A stretch of DNA of 64,000 nt, taken from NCBI RefSeq assembly GCF_000003815.2, contig NC_049992.1, forward strand, positions 2,995,445 to 3,059,444. The letters run 5' to 3'. How positions within the stretch are numbered: position 1 is the first letter of the stretch; each line of letters starts with the position of its first letter. The notes beneath the pieces are model-generated. The model was not told where the DNA came from, made no database searches, and saw only the letters and a program-made list of their open reading frames with translations. Shown here piece by piece: positions 42,400-54,382 of this stretch. The translations under genes and the position numbers were made by a program. The stretch is from Branchiostoma floridae (taxonomy: Eukaryota; Chordata; Leptocardii; Amphioxiformes; Branchiostomatidae).

Positions 42400-43510
42400 A
42401 ATTGTTGTGATGTGAGGTGGGAATTTCTAGTTCACCAAGAAAAAGAACTCATCGGTGTCTTGTGCGGTACGCTCACACAAGCATCGCCGAATATCGATCA
42501 GCACACTGTTTTGGTACGATAAAAGCTTTCATACAGATACATTAATGTTGACATTTTATACCTCTGTATTATTACTACAATAACAGACATGCTTTGAAGT
42601 CGCAAGAGTGGAGTTCAGGAAAATATTAAATGATGTCCCTAAACAAGCACGATTCGTGGTACACTCAAAACAGTGCCTTTGTCTGTATCAGACCAAAAAG
42701 AAAACGTGCTTTGAAGTCGCCAAAGTGAGGTTCATGAAAATATTAAATGATGTCCCTAAACAAGCAAACCTCACTATTCCTGGTGCACTCAAAACAGTGC
42801 CTTTGTCTGTATCAGACATAAACAACTTCTTCAGACATACACAACTTCTAGACACGAGCTGATGGCTTTACAAGCTCGGTAAAATATCAGAGCTATACAC
42901 GGTGGCAAAACATTTTTATAAGACAGGACATTAAAATAACGTTGATCTACAATGTCATTTGCAAGTAGTACTAGTACGCAGAGAAGAGATTGGTCAGGAG
43001 AGGCCGGTGTACCTGCCTATAGGCGCCTGAGGCTAGCCTGGTTGCCATCCGGTTACTACCGGGCCAGGTCAGAAATTCCATCATTGCTCAAGAAGGCTTG
43101 TACATTGAGATAATGAGATGCCCATGTAAATTGTACGCAGAAGTTTGAAAAGAGAAAGATATTACTGTGCTTTACATACGAAGTCAAGGGAAAATATTTG
43201 ATTGGCAACCATATGTACGTGGCGGTAAACTTAGAGAGGACAGCTTTATAAAAAACTAACTCAATATACCGAGGTGTGTGGCTGATTCTTTCTGTGGCAA
43301 CTACAAGGGCACCTGCGCAGTGTCCATGCCCACTTGGAGTGCAGCCGACGTCTGTTCGTCTGCAGTAGACGGCGTCAGGGGTTGCCATGGGCACCTATAT
43401 TCTGAAACACGGACGTGGAAGAGAGATTTAATGCTATTGATTAGCGCCAGTTAAGCAAACCCCTCCCTCGCTTTGGATAAAGTCTTGGCAGAAAGTGAGG
43501 TTGTGTAGAT
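42400..43510 (+). repeat. Duplicated promoter-like block, copy 1
   Basis: Pairs with 45350-46080: TTGTGCGGTACGCTCA, AGCATCGCCGAATATCGATC, ATGATGTCCCTAAACAAGC, GAGCTATACACGGTGGCAAA, CAGGGGTTGCCAT and CGCTTTGGATAAAGTC. The copy near 46 kb leads into a plausible 5' exon; this copy does not. Confidence 0.8.
42591..42825 (+). repeat. 117-bp tandem duplicate
   Basis: GCTTTGAAGTCGC at 42591 and 42708, continuing through ATTAAATGATGTCCCTAAAC and CAAAACAGTGCCTTTGTCTG. Present once in the partner block (45540-45655). Confidence 0.9.
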
Positions 43511-43623
43511 CTGGAAACACTAAAACTATTATGACTTCATTTTAGCACGTCAAACTTTCTGCATACCCTCACTTCTGTATTGTATACATTACGTAACTAC
43601 TCGCCTTTTGTCATCCTGGTTAA

Positions 43624-43953
43624 GGCTGGGGCACAACCCGCCGTACGTGCAAATACGTGCTGTCTACGTGCCAAAACGTGGCCAATCTTTTGGTGTCCGT
43701 AAGTGGTAAGTACCGTCTCCGTACGCGCTCGTCGCGAATTCGACGGATTTGGGAGCACGCAGACACGCCGTAGAAAATTAAGTGCATGCAGAACTTTTTC
43801 TGCGTTCGGGCTGCGGATTCACCCTCCGTACGTGCCAGTACGGGCGACGCACCTGCCATGTACAGCCTCAACGTTTTCAGGAATCCGTGGCGGACGTGGC
43901 CTCCACAAAAAACGTACGGACAAATTGCACGTACGGCGGGTTGTGCCCCGGGC
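43624..43953. mobile_element. TTAA-flanked MITE, family C copy 3
   Basis: GGCACAACCCGCCGTACGTG at the left and CACGTACGGCGGGTTGTGCC at the right, TTAA on both sides (43620-43623, 43954-43957). Internal TCCGTAAGTGGTAAGTACCG matches copy 1. Confidence 0.8.
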
Positions 43954-44725
43954 TTAACCACGATCAATAACAGTCCGTGCTGTCTGTGTATGTTGAGGTA
44001 AACATGAAGTTTCCTAATTTCGACGAACTGAACCTTTTTTTGCATATATTCATAGAGGGTACTCTTGGTCCCTTCCCCAAGACACACTCGAGTTGATGTT
44101 TGATCAGAAAACAAAGTAGATGGTAACAAAACACGCAGTAGTTTAAGATGTGTTTTAAGTGAGAACTTGCGTTTTTTACCTGTTCTCACAGCAGGTCAAC
44201 GTAAACCTCCTGTTCCACAGTGACTTTTTATTGTTCTTTAGTTTTAGAGCAGCGAAGCAGCACCGAACACAGAACAAACAGAACGTGTTTCTTAATCTAC
44301 ATGTCTTATTCTCTTTTTCTTAAAAATTATTACGACTTACACTGACAGATATGTGAATTTAAGAAACCATATGACGTCACCTGTATCAGATTGCATTATT
44401 CGTCTTATAGATCAACTACCTTGAAATTGTCCATCCAATGTGTAACTTCATTGATTGTTAGTTATTAATTGGTGTGGTTTTCCGGACAATGGGTCCCCTT
44501 ATGATTGGAGGGCTATCCCTGTACATACCGCTATATAACCATGTTGTGATATTATTATACTACCGTAGCCCAGTGACGCCAACTGTTAATCATGAAAAGT
44601 TCGCGGTGGTTTATTTTCTCCTTAATTTTTGATATTTTCTCCTTTATTTTTGGAGGTACCATTCGACAGCTAAGTAATAAAACAGTTGATAGGTTTTTCT
44701 AAGCTACAGTATTACTTCGACCTTA

Positions 44726-45154
44726 GGCCACACCAATTCAATTTCTTGGTTCACGGATTTTTTCATAAAAATATGGAGTGAAAGGGCGAAATGAAAATAA
44801 AAATAATAATTGTAAAATGGTTGGGGTAAAGGTAAGGGCTAATCCAAAGAATAAAAAGGTTTCAGCTTGAAAAAAGTACAAAACCACTATTACTGTACAG
44901 TAACAGCACCTGTTCGTTGAAAATTACAAAAGTAGTGTCACTTTCTATGTTTGTCCCATTCTTCATGAATGAAAAATATAACTGCAATAATAATACCCAC
45001 ATTTTAAGGAGCTTATATGATATAAAGGCCAATTTGCTACACCAGAAAGTTGGTGAATGGTTTTATTAATGGTGAAAATTTCCTGAGTGGTAATTTTTTT
45101 CCAAAAAATTGGAGCGAGCGAATCCGTGAACCAAGAAATTAGATTGGTGTGGCC
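44726..45154. mobile_element. 429-bp MITE with TTA duplication (Harbinger-like)
   Basis: Inverted ends GGCCACACCAAT...TTTCTTGGTTCACGGATT of about 35 bp, flanked by TTA on both sides (44723-44725, 45155-45157). A 3-bp TTA duplication is typical of PIF/Harbinger elements. No transposase. Confidence 0.8.
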
Positions 45155-45349
45155 TTAAGACTACGCGAAAATATAATTTCTGAACGAAACATTATATCCT
45201 GCCCTAGCTGAAAATAAATGATTTTACAGTAGTATACGTAACACCGTCTTGACGTCGTATAGACAGGTGGAGATATAGTTATAGTGAACGTTAAAATCTC
45301 TAATACCTGCGGCGTGAATGAGATCATAAGTACCTATTGGGTGTGGTAT

Positions 45350-46080
45350 TGTCTAGCCATATGAGTGAGGTGGGAAGTTCTTGTCCGCTAAGAAAAAGAA
45401 CCTAACGATGCCTTGTGCGGTACGCTCATACAAGCATCGCCGAATATCGATCAGCGCAATGTTTCGACACGATAAAAGCTTTCAATCAGACAAGTTAATG
45501 TTGACATTTCATATCTCTGTATTATTATTACAATAACAAACATTCTTTGAAGTTGCAAGAGTGGAGTTCATGAAAATATTAAATGATGTCCCTAAACAAG
45601 CAAACTTCGCTATTCCTGGTACACTCAAAACAGTGCCTTTGTCTGTATCAGACATAAACAACTTCAAGACTCGATCTTATGGCTTTACAAGCTTGGTAAA
45701 ATATCAGAGCTATACACGGTGGCAAAACATTTTATAAGACGAGACATTGAAATAACCGTGATCTACACTGTAAGTAGACACTAGACAGCATTATTAAAAT
45801 CAGTATCTCGAGGTACGTGGCTGATTTTGTCAGTGATAAACTTGTGATAAACTTCAAATAAACACACCTCTGCAGCGTCCACGTTGACGTGGCGCTACAG
45901 CTGACGTCACCATATCTGCTCGTCTTCAGGCGGAGGCGTCACTCATCAGGGGTTGCCATAGATACCACTATTTTTAAACAAGGGGCGTGGACGTGAGCTT
46001 TCATGCTATTGGTCATCGTCATGTGCGCATAATTCTCCGTCGCTTTGGATAAAGTCCGAGTAGAAAGCTAGATTGTCCAG
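45350..46080 (+). repeat. Duplicated promoter-like block, copy 2
   Basis: Partner of 42400-43510, single-copy for the internal 117-bp unit. It ends at the proposed promoter of the third lectin gene. Confidence 0.8.
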
Positions 46081-46247
46081 AACAGATCTGAGTCCCGAGG
46101 ACCACTGACACCACACCACACTGGTCGACAAGTTCTCAATCTTCACCACCGACTCTTCAGTCCTGGTAAAACATTTTGACGGCACAAATTGTGTCACAAG
46201 TTTAGATATATTTCACTGTCAATCCAGAAACCTACAGCAAGGCAATG
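46004..46247 (+). promoter_or_regulatory. Possible promoter and 5'-UTR exon of gene 3
   Basis: CTATTGGTC (inverted CCAAT) near 46006 and GGATAAAG near 46045 precede a stretch ending GGCAATG|GTAAGTTC at 46247/46248, a strong donor directly after an ATG. The next exon (from 51325) has acceptor ATTCCAG and begins ATGGGG, so splicing would give consecutive in-frame ATG codons. Conservation of CGCTTTGGATAAAGTC in the duplicate block supports a promoter role. No transcript data. Confidence 0.45.
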
Positions 46248-47300
46248 GTAAGTTCTAATGTTTTTCTACATGTAAGATTGCTTGATGGTACGTTGGCAAA
46301 ATCTGTACTGTAAACTGTAAAGTATATACAGAGTTGTGATCGCCAGATTTATGGGAATTTTCATCTGTCGTCCAGCCTTAAATGGAGTTTATTTGAAATT
46401 GAAATTAATTGTAACAACTTAAAACCAGCTTAAATTGAATTGTACGATCCAACTATATCAGGGGGTATATGTAGTATTTTTTAATTCTATCATGTTCCCT
46501 AGGTCTACTATCTCTAAAAATATTCTTGTGTGTTCAATTAGACAAGTATTTGTCTTTTTTTTACCTCGTTCTATAACGCTAATAACAATTTTAACATGCC
46601 ATGTGTACATCTTTATCCAATTTGTATTGAACTATCGTTATGTTGTTGACAATTATAACTTTGACAAATGTAACTATTTTCGTTAAAACGAAAATCTGTG
46701 GCATTCTGACTCTAACCCAACGAAAAGGATGGACTGGTAAAATAAGCTCCTTCGGTCGAACCATTTTTTATTAACACTTGGTTATGAACAGTCGGTTTAA
46801 CAGTATCTGCCGATTACACACAAAGATGTCATCGGACAGAATCGTATCTTCTCCCCGAACGGTTACTTTACAACCTATGGCCGGTCTTAAGCTTACAACA
46901 CATTTTCCTCAGCTCAGTCCCAGACCATCTATGCATCGCCCTGCATGTCCTGCAAGTGCTCAAGCCAACACTCAGGGCAAATACTCACGTGGCATACGGA
47001 CACGTTGCACACCTCGCATTTGTAGACAGTCTCGAACGGTCTAGGTCGTTTCGCTCCCGGTATTTTACGGCCAGCTTTTGCTCAGTAGCGACAGGCCTTA
47101 GTAAGTTTCCCTTGGCTAACCTGCCAGAAGTTGCCGATAACTCTTGGAAGGGCCTCGCTCGCAGTGGCTGTTCGGTGCCTAGTGGAGAAATTACAGACTA
47201 GCGATCACACTAAACGCCTGTCGAAAACTCAGCTGGGAACATTATGTGCTGGGAGATACTCTCTGCCGGTAGTGTATATCTTCCAGTTCAAGTAGGCGCT
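46248..47300. other. Intronic sequence without supported genes
   Basis: AT-rich to about 46.75 kb, then moderately GC-rich sequence with short frames lacking domain character. Possibly the far upstream part of the decayed retroelement region. Confidence 0.45.
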
Positions 47301-48620
47301 CATCATATCACAGCTTTGTTAATGGCGTACTAGACCGGGGACAACGCCGTTCAAGCACCGCCGCCACCAAAGTCCGTCTCTGTCGGAATGCGCAGCGGTG
47401 CCGCAAACCCTCGCTAGTCTAAGCGCAGAACTCTTGGCCACACCTGACCGTTGCTTCCCTTCAACGCCCGAGCCGTCCCCGCGAGGGAACGGCCCCGCAC
47501 TCTGACGACCGACGCGTCCACTGAGTAGGCGGACGGCCGGGTCTCGAACCCCTGTGTCCAGGCAGATACCCGCTGTTCGAATCTTCGCACGCAGACGGAA
47601 GGGCCGGGGGACCCGGGCGCTGTCTCTGCAGAGGCAAGGCGCTACTTTATGAAAGCCCTCGGCAAGTTCGTCCTCCACCGCGACGGCAGTCGAGTGGGAC
47701 CGGGTGCTTGCACTGCTCGCCCACGGCATGACTGCAGCCCTGTGCAGAGCTCGTTGGGGCCGCCGGGCCGGGAAAAGTCACCGGACCGCCCCGTCTTTTC
47801 TCCGTGCTGGGATCTTGCCAGCACCACCACGGATCCCGCTGCATCGTGCTCGCTCACCCTGGCGGGCCCGGACCTTCCTCCAACGCGATCGCAGTCGAGC
47901 GCCCACGGGTTGAGTGCTACCCGATGCAGAGCCCGTTGGCCACCAGACAAGGAAAAGTCACCGAACCACCCCGTCTTTTCTCCTTGCGTGGCTCTTGTCG
48001 GCACCAACACGGACCCTGCTGCCCCTTTCCGGACTCGCCAGCCCCCAGCCGATGGCCGTGAGGGTCCCGCGGAAGGCCGGCCGAGGCCGAGCCCGAGCTA
48101 GCGGCCATTCTTCTACAGTAGGTTGAGCGACCTACAACATGGTCAGAGACACCCTAGAGACCACGTTTTTTAAACATACCGCAAGTCTTCAAGGGCTTGA
48201 GCATCGGTAGCCAGGTGCGCCTACCACCGTCAGACGATCTGACCCCACCCGATCAACCCCGTGGCGTCGCCAACGTGGTGACCCACGCTGTTGTCGAGAC
48301 CGCCTGACACCGGACGAATTCTGCCAAGTCGGCTGGCTGTACCAAGGCTTCCTACCTTGAGATAAGAGTCGTTCGGGGGCAGCAGGTCACTCTACCCTCC
48401 GACGCTTGGCCCGGCACCGTTGCCCAGCCCTATAACTGATAAGGGCCGCTGCCAAACTCGGTAAAGTCGCCAGACCACCCCATCTTTTCTCGATGTGGGA
48501 ATCATACTTGTACCACCACAGCTCCTGCAGTCCACTCCAGGAAGCGCTAGCCCCCTGCCGCCGTCAGTGACGGGCCGAGAAAAGCCACCCGAGCCGGCCG
48601 AGCCCAATCTAATTTAGTAA
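47300..48620. repeat. GC-rich region with approximate tandem repeats
   Basis: A unit of about 180 bp containing AAAGTCACCG(G/A)ACC(G/A)CCCCG, CTTTTCTCC and CCAACACGGACCCTGCTG-like text recurs at about 47775, 47955 and, degenerately, 48465. Composition contrasts sharply with the AT-rich surroundings, suggesting foreign or retroelement origin. Overlapping frames on both strands are composition artefacts. Confidence 0.6.
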
Positions 48621-49149
48621 AAAAAAACGACCATAGATTGACCGAGCTACGACTTTGTGAGACACTCTAGCAAAACCCAAAAATCCGACGACGGAAGAAA
48701 GCCACACATCATCTTGTAGCTGCTGGTCACTACTCTCCAAGCAGAGGTTAGGCTCCAGCTCGTTTTTATCGGGCTTTCTATTTTGTCTTGTGCCTTGCAT
48801 TGCCGGGCGGGTAACGGCATTGTCCGCCGTACTCACCATTTTCTCCGGCACCCAGTGACCAGACTAATTGCACAGGGATGGGACAAAGTTACCGGGCGAC
48901 CCCGCATGATCGCCACCGGGGTTTGCCGGTTTTTTTTGTTTTTTTTTGCGACTGCTTGAGTGTTAATAGAGTTTCAAACAAAGCTGTCTGAAACATGACA
49001 AAAATTTCAGGTCTTGAAATGTCAGAGCTTAAAAAAATACAGATTTACAAAAAAGGGTACCGGTGGCAATCTAGTATCTAAGGAGATCAGACATCCGTTT
49101 TATCCAAAGATAACCATACCAAAAATGTAGGTGAAAGTCTGAAAATCTG

Positions 49150-51210
49150 CAGCATGGAACCGGCTCAATTATTCAGTCAACACACTGTGTATATGATTTT
49201 CTTTGAGCCTTTCCCGACACATATGCCTTGATATGAGCCCGAATAAAGACGACCGCTCCTCTTGGCCAATCAGTCGTCCTGTATTACGTAGTGAGAGCCA
49301 ATGTGTCCGGACCTCCTCTCTGAGTCTCTCTAGTTAGCTCAGCCACACGATGTATTTGGTGACAGCGGTGCTTCTGCTCACGAGCCGACATTGGCAAACC
49401 CACGCCATGGCAGAACCCCGTTTTAGACTCTCGCCATCCTTCGACGATACCGGAGACTTTCAGCTCTGATCCCAGCAGTTCGCCCAGCAGCTGGATCAAG
49501 CCGACAGACTCCGGCATTTTCTGACCTACTTCACCGGCACGGCTTTCAGCTTCTACGCGGAGTTGCCAGACGCCACGAAGGCTAACATGGACCTACTCCG
49601 ACCCCTTGGCCGCCCCGGTCTGTTGGAAGAGTTCCGAACAGCCGTCAACGCCAGATCACGACGCCCGGGCGAGAGCCTGTCCGTGTACGCGCCGGACGTG
49701 CAGCGCCTGGACCGCCAGGCCTACCCGACCTACAATGACGCCGGGCGGGCTCACGTTGTCATGGACCGTTTCTTCTCGTGTTTGGACCCAGACCTGAAGC
49801 ATCGGGTTGTGGAATTCGGGCCTGCTGACATCAACGCCGCCATTCGCCAGGCCTCTGTCTGAAGCAAGCTCGCCACGCCGACGTCAGAGACGCTCGGCTT
49901 TCCCCGACAGACCATATCACGGCCAGTATTACATCGACCAGGGCCCCGACACCAGACCTGACCTGGCGTCTAAGCTTACAGAAATGGTCGACCTTCTCCA
50001 CGCCCAGGCCACCAAAGATGACCGCCGGAATCGCGAACTCTCCTCTTGTGAAAATCGTGACGACGCTGAGTCACCGCGCGACCGCAGAGACCACTACCGC
50101 CCGAAACCTGGCCCTCGCGATGGCCGCCGCACACAGAACCAATGCCGCACGCCACGTCAACCCCATCGTCTCGTGCGTCCGACCAGTGCTACGGCTACGA
50201 CGCTACGCTGCTTCCTGCCCGACCCCTCCACCACCCCTGGAAACGGACAGTAGCTGACTGTGCGCGCCAGCAGTCAGCTAACCCCAAACACGAACACAGA
50301 CTCTCGCCATTTATTTAAGTAAGCATTCAAGGCACGCCATCGCAGGCCCTCCTCGATACAGGTTCGTGTATTTACATTGTCAAGGACTATTTCTACAGCC
50401 GTATCGGATCACGGACACCTTTACACGGCCGTGAAGCACTGCAAGCACAAATTTCCGTTATGTTGGAGAATGACGTCATCGAGCCAATCACCAATCCTTC
50501 TGTATCTGCGTCTGTATCTGTATCTATATAGCCGGTATAACCGCCGATCGGCGTAAGACACCAGCTTCGCAGGCACGCGGCGCGGCAGCAGCTAGTTATA
50601 TTACACCGAACGACCCGTCACACTTAGCTTTTGCACATCTATCTGCAAGCGTTCTTTAAAACTACCCAGAGAAGATGCCTCTACTGTACTTGGTGATAAC
50701 AAATTCCACTCTACGATAGTTCTGGGAAAGTCCTTGGGCGTCTCCTGTCTTCATAGTAACCAAGGAGGTTGAAAAAAGGTTTGTTCTATTCTAGTAACCT
50801 CCTTGTAGTAACCTAGAAAGATGGCAGCCCCCGATTCTGTGTTGATTACCGCAAACAAAATTTCGCACCTGTACCGGATGCCCACCCTCTACCAAGGGTA
50901 GACGGTACCATCGACGCCCTCGCCGGTTTATGCTATTTTCAGCTCTGGACATGAAAAGCGAATATTGACAGGTCCCCGTACACACATCCGACCGTCACAA
51001 ACGAGGGCTTGTGGCAATTCAAAGTCGTGGCGTGCACCAGTAAAAGTCTGTCCAGATCACAGCGGCGCCAGAGTACGTACTATCGTGAATTCTAGGCTAT
51101 CATTTGGGCCGTACGCCTCTTTCGCCCGTTCATCCTCCTCACAGACCACCACCCGCTGCTCTCCCGTAGAGACGCTCCCATATGCAACAGCCTTTATCTG
51201 CATATTCTAG
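49150..51210 (+). pseudogene. Decayed Ty3/gypsy-type LTR retrotransposon
   Basis: A probable LTR end with AATAAAG (about 49241), then TTTGGTGACAGCGGTG (about 49353), a primer-binding-region-like sequence. A gag-like frame follows at about 49400-49861 (FLTYFTGTAFSFYAELPD, GESLSVYAPDVQRLDRQAYP). A retroviral-type protease stretch ALLDTGSCIYIVKD is near 50355, and reverse transcriptase fragments (NDVIEPITNPS; DGSPRFCVDYRKQN, PVPDAHPLPRVDG) lie near 50470 and 50820-50900. Stops, frameshifts, missing segments and a 44-bp insertion make it non-functional. No matching 3' LTR was identified. Confidence 0.7.
50762..50805. mobile_element. 44-bp nano-MITE copy 2
   Basis: Ends AAGGAGGTT...AACCTCCTT as in 24713-24754, with a different, non-palindromic centre. 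Flanked by TAGTAACC at 50754-50761 and 50806-50813. It interrupts the reverse transcriptase relic between the SPVFIVT and KDG.PRFCVDYR segments. Confidence 0.75.
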
Positions 51211-51324
51211 ATCCGAGTCATGATGCTTCAGTAACAGATAAAAGATGTTTTCCGTAGCTTATAGATATATCAATGGCGAATACAATTATACGATATAACC
51301 GGTTTGGTTATGCTGATATTCCAG

Positions 51325-52751
51325 ATGGGGAGTCAATTCCTCTTTTTTCTGGTCTTCTTGGCAATACCGGCACTGACAATCCAAAGTAAGGTTGGATTCC
51401 TATACATTTTAAACTACATATTTATGTTATACTGATATATTGTTTTCTTTAATGTTTCTTGTTCTTCTTTTTTACTTTTCCTCACATGTTGGTAAGAAAT
51501 CCTTTACTAACAGTGGTAGGGTTACATTAATGATAATAAGAAGTTTATTTGCAAGTTCATGCCCGGACGCTAATTGCATGTACATGGTATAGACATAGGC
51601 GACATACAAGTGACAAAAAACAGTGATAAACATTATTGTGAAAAGAGGCTACTCGGTTACTAGTGTTGACTATTTCTAAATAGGTTGGGTTTGACTTCTT
51701 TTTTTTTAAGCAGAGGACGACGAAAAGCCACACTTTTTCTATAATTTACTGGTTTGTGGCTTTCTGATCGTCTGTGAGTGTGGGGAAGTTGGGATATGCT
51801 TAAGTTTGTGGTTTCTCTAAACAAAGTGATTCTTTCGGTTTGGTTGAATTGACACTTGGAAATATGTTTCGTCTTCCACTGCTTAAGATGTACAGAATTT
51901 ACACATTCTTTCAATAATGCCTAGGCGCCTGATGATGTGTAATGTATTATTGGTTGGTCTTCAAAGACATTAGAATATCTCAAAGTTTGCAATTCTCAGT
52001 CCCGAAGGGCACATTTCTAGGTCCTATCTAATGATTGCTGATGCTGAAAAATAGTCGCAGCATAGGACTTGGAACTTGTTACACTTGTACATGTATTGCA
52101 GCGTGCCCCGATGGGTACCGCGAGTCTGACGACGGGAGGTGCTTCTTTATCTCCGACGAGGGGAAAACCTTCGGCGACGCGATCGTCGACTGCCAGAGCA
52201 GAGGTGGCGAGCTGGCTGAGCTCGATACCGAGGAAGACAGGGATGTGGCCATGGAGGGAGTTAGTAGGGTTGTGCCGTGAGTTTTGACATGCCTTTATTT
52301 TCAACTACTTTGGTGTAAACGTAAGTGGTAAAGTGTCAAGATGAAATAAAGTAAAATATGCATTTAAAAATAGTATAATGATATATAGTGCAAAACATAC
52401 ATTGAGACCAGGGCCTCCCTTCTATACTACTACTGTGTATTTCGCAAATCTCCTGAATTAACGTAGTAGAAATTGTCACTTTACTATCCACAACAACAAA
52501 TCAGAAACAGAGATAGCAGCCATATACCAATCACTATGTTTTATTATTTTGTTTTTACAGGTACTGGGTCAGCTGGGAAAGTGGAGTCCTGGATTACATC
52601 AGCGATGCTGAGTTGAGGAAAAAGTTTATTTCTATAACTTGAAGTGTTACATCATATTTCAACTTTCCGTTAGCCATTGGTACATTGAAACTGATTAAAA
52701 TTGTGTTTCTTTCCAGGGACTTGAACTGTTACATCTGTGAAGCCCCAATAT
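51325..52751 (+). CDS. Gene 3: secreted short C-type lectin domain protein (N-terminal part)
   Basis: Exons 51325-51385, 52102-52276, 52561-52623 and 52717-52751, phases matching. Signal peptide MGSQFLFFLVFLAIPALT, then CPDGYRESDDGRCFFIS, DAIVDCQSRGGELAEL, YWVSW, LDYISDAEL and LNCYICEAP. The CTLD is only about 90 residues and lacks the long-loop region that carries EPN/QPD and WND, so Ca2+-dependent sugar binding is not expected. The donor at 52623 (AA|GTTTAT) is weak; failing to use it gives a stop at 52640. The last exon ends in phase 1 and can splice to the F-type lectin exon at 54420. Confidence 0.65.
51530..51900 (+). repeat. Family B LINE-like remnant
   Basis: GAAGTTTATTTGCAAGTTCA, CAGTGATAAACATTATTG, TAGGTTGGGTTTGACTTC and GACGACGAAAAGCCACAC. 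The longest copy in the window and the reference for the split copy around 24.6/31.6 kb. Confidence 0.6.
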
Positions 52752-52924
52752 GTAAGTCGACATTAATTGTTTCGGGACCAAACCGGCAAACGAATAGGTG
52801 CTTTTGTTTCCATTGTTTTTCCTTCGTCTTAAAAACAAGAACGTAAGACATATTGCTACAGGTTACATCATTAATATCATATTGTTTGGAACAAATTTTC
52901 ACAATGGTACGTAATAATTTTCAG

Positions 52925-53560
52925 ACTTTGGGCCCCCTAGCGACTTCCCTTGGTACTGCAGTACAAGTTCCGGTTTTGACATCTCGCGTTCTCAACATTT
53001 TGGGGTGATAGATAGCTCTTGCGCTCGGGAAGAAGGGACATAATTTTGGGCCCCCTACCAACTAGGTTGGGAATTGCAGGGGTATTTCATTTTAAAAAAC
53101 TTCCGAAGAGAATAAATCAAGATAGGAATGACGGATTTTCATGATTTTTGGTTTGTAGGTAGCTTTGACAAAGATGTACAAAATGAAATAGAAATTATGC
53201 AAATTAGAAGGTCAATTGCATAATAAATGAGAATGTTCTATCATGGCAGTTTTTTTCAATGTGTCTCTTGTCCTGGGCATGATACGGTCTTGACATTTAG
53301 GTGGCAGGTAGGTTTCTGCGTCAGGATAAGTTGGGGCAACAAGTTCAGCGCCCTAACATTGAATTTTGGAACTGCAGGGCCATTTTTGTCAAAACATTCC
53401 AAAGAGAATAACTGAAGAAAGGAACGACAGATTTCCACCTTTTTGAGCATGCATATAGCTTAGGAAAAGATTAATACAATGATATGCATGTTATGCAAAT
53501 GAGGAATTAATTTGCATCATTAATGAGGAGCTTATATAATTTCATTCTTTTCTATAACCG
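52925..53560 (+). repeat. Dispersed repeat family A, copy 3 (two units)
   Basis: Two tandem diverged units: GGGCCCCCTAGCGAC...GAGAATAAATCAAGATAGGA...AATTATGCAAATTAGAAGG, then GCGCCCTAACATTGAATTTT...GAGAATAACTGAAGAAAGGA...ATTTGCATCATTAATGAGGA. Confidence 0.7.
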
Positions 53561-54382
53561 GACTTCAATAAATGTAACACATGTAAATTATGATAGGTGG
53601 AACATAAACAGATAGCAAATATGCAAATGAGGAACTGAAATTGCAAAACCGCTAAATGGTTAATGATGTGAATTTATACCCATGACGTGTGGATGAACAG
53701 CACCATGTATAAATTATGAGTTTGGCCTTCATTGGCGCTGAGGGAATAGCACTTCATACTATTTAGGTGGCTAATACGGCTATCAATAGTACTTCCTTGG
53801 ACGAACTGGCTGGGGCGCCATCTTATTTATTACCAGTGTATTACATGTAAGAGCAAAAGGAAGAAATTTATTATTGTTGCAGGAGTGGTGCAGATAACAC
53901 TTGATTTGATTAAACTTACAAGCGGTTATCTTTATCTATCATATCTATGGGTAGCGCAGCATCGAGTGAAGGTTCATCGTCAAATATTGTCCTAAATCAA
54001 ACTTGCTCACTCAGGACTGATTTAAACAACGGTGTATATCAACATTTTTCATTTTGTGTATGTGTCAAACATTCTTTGTAAAAACCCTTGTTTATTTGAC
54101 GAAGGTATGTGTTCGTGCAACTCTAGTTAAAGCAAAAAACTGACGCTTTTTAAGCCTTTGTAGTAAAATTGTACTCTCTTTATACTGTATCGTACCAGAG
54201 TGCACCATAATCAAACTTGATTCAGTACACAACATCTATAACTATGTATCAAATGCTGTTTTTTATCGATAGTACATATTAAACTCAGCTAGACATTCAT
54301 GAATTCGCGTATTTCGGGCTACTAAAGACCCGAAAAGCCAAACTGTTTTAACGTTATTTCAACCTGAGCCGTCCATGTCAAT
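53561..54382. other. Non-coding spacer
   Basis: AT-rich sequence with no exon, domain or strong repeat that I can name. Confidence 0.5.

Noticed and set aside
42608-42862. 84-codon frame with internally repeated KILNDVPKQA
   Set aside because: Arises from the 117-bp tandem duplicate; the partner block at 45.5 kb does not keep the frame.
47319-48126. Numerous overlapping frames up to 150 codons on both strands
   Set aside because: High GC and tandem repeats explain the lack of stops; no splice sites or recognisable domains.
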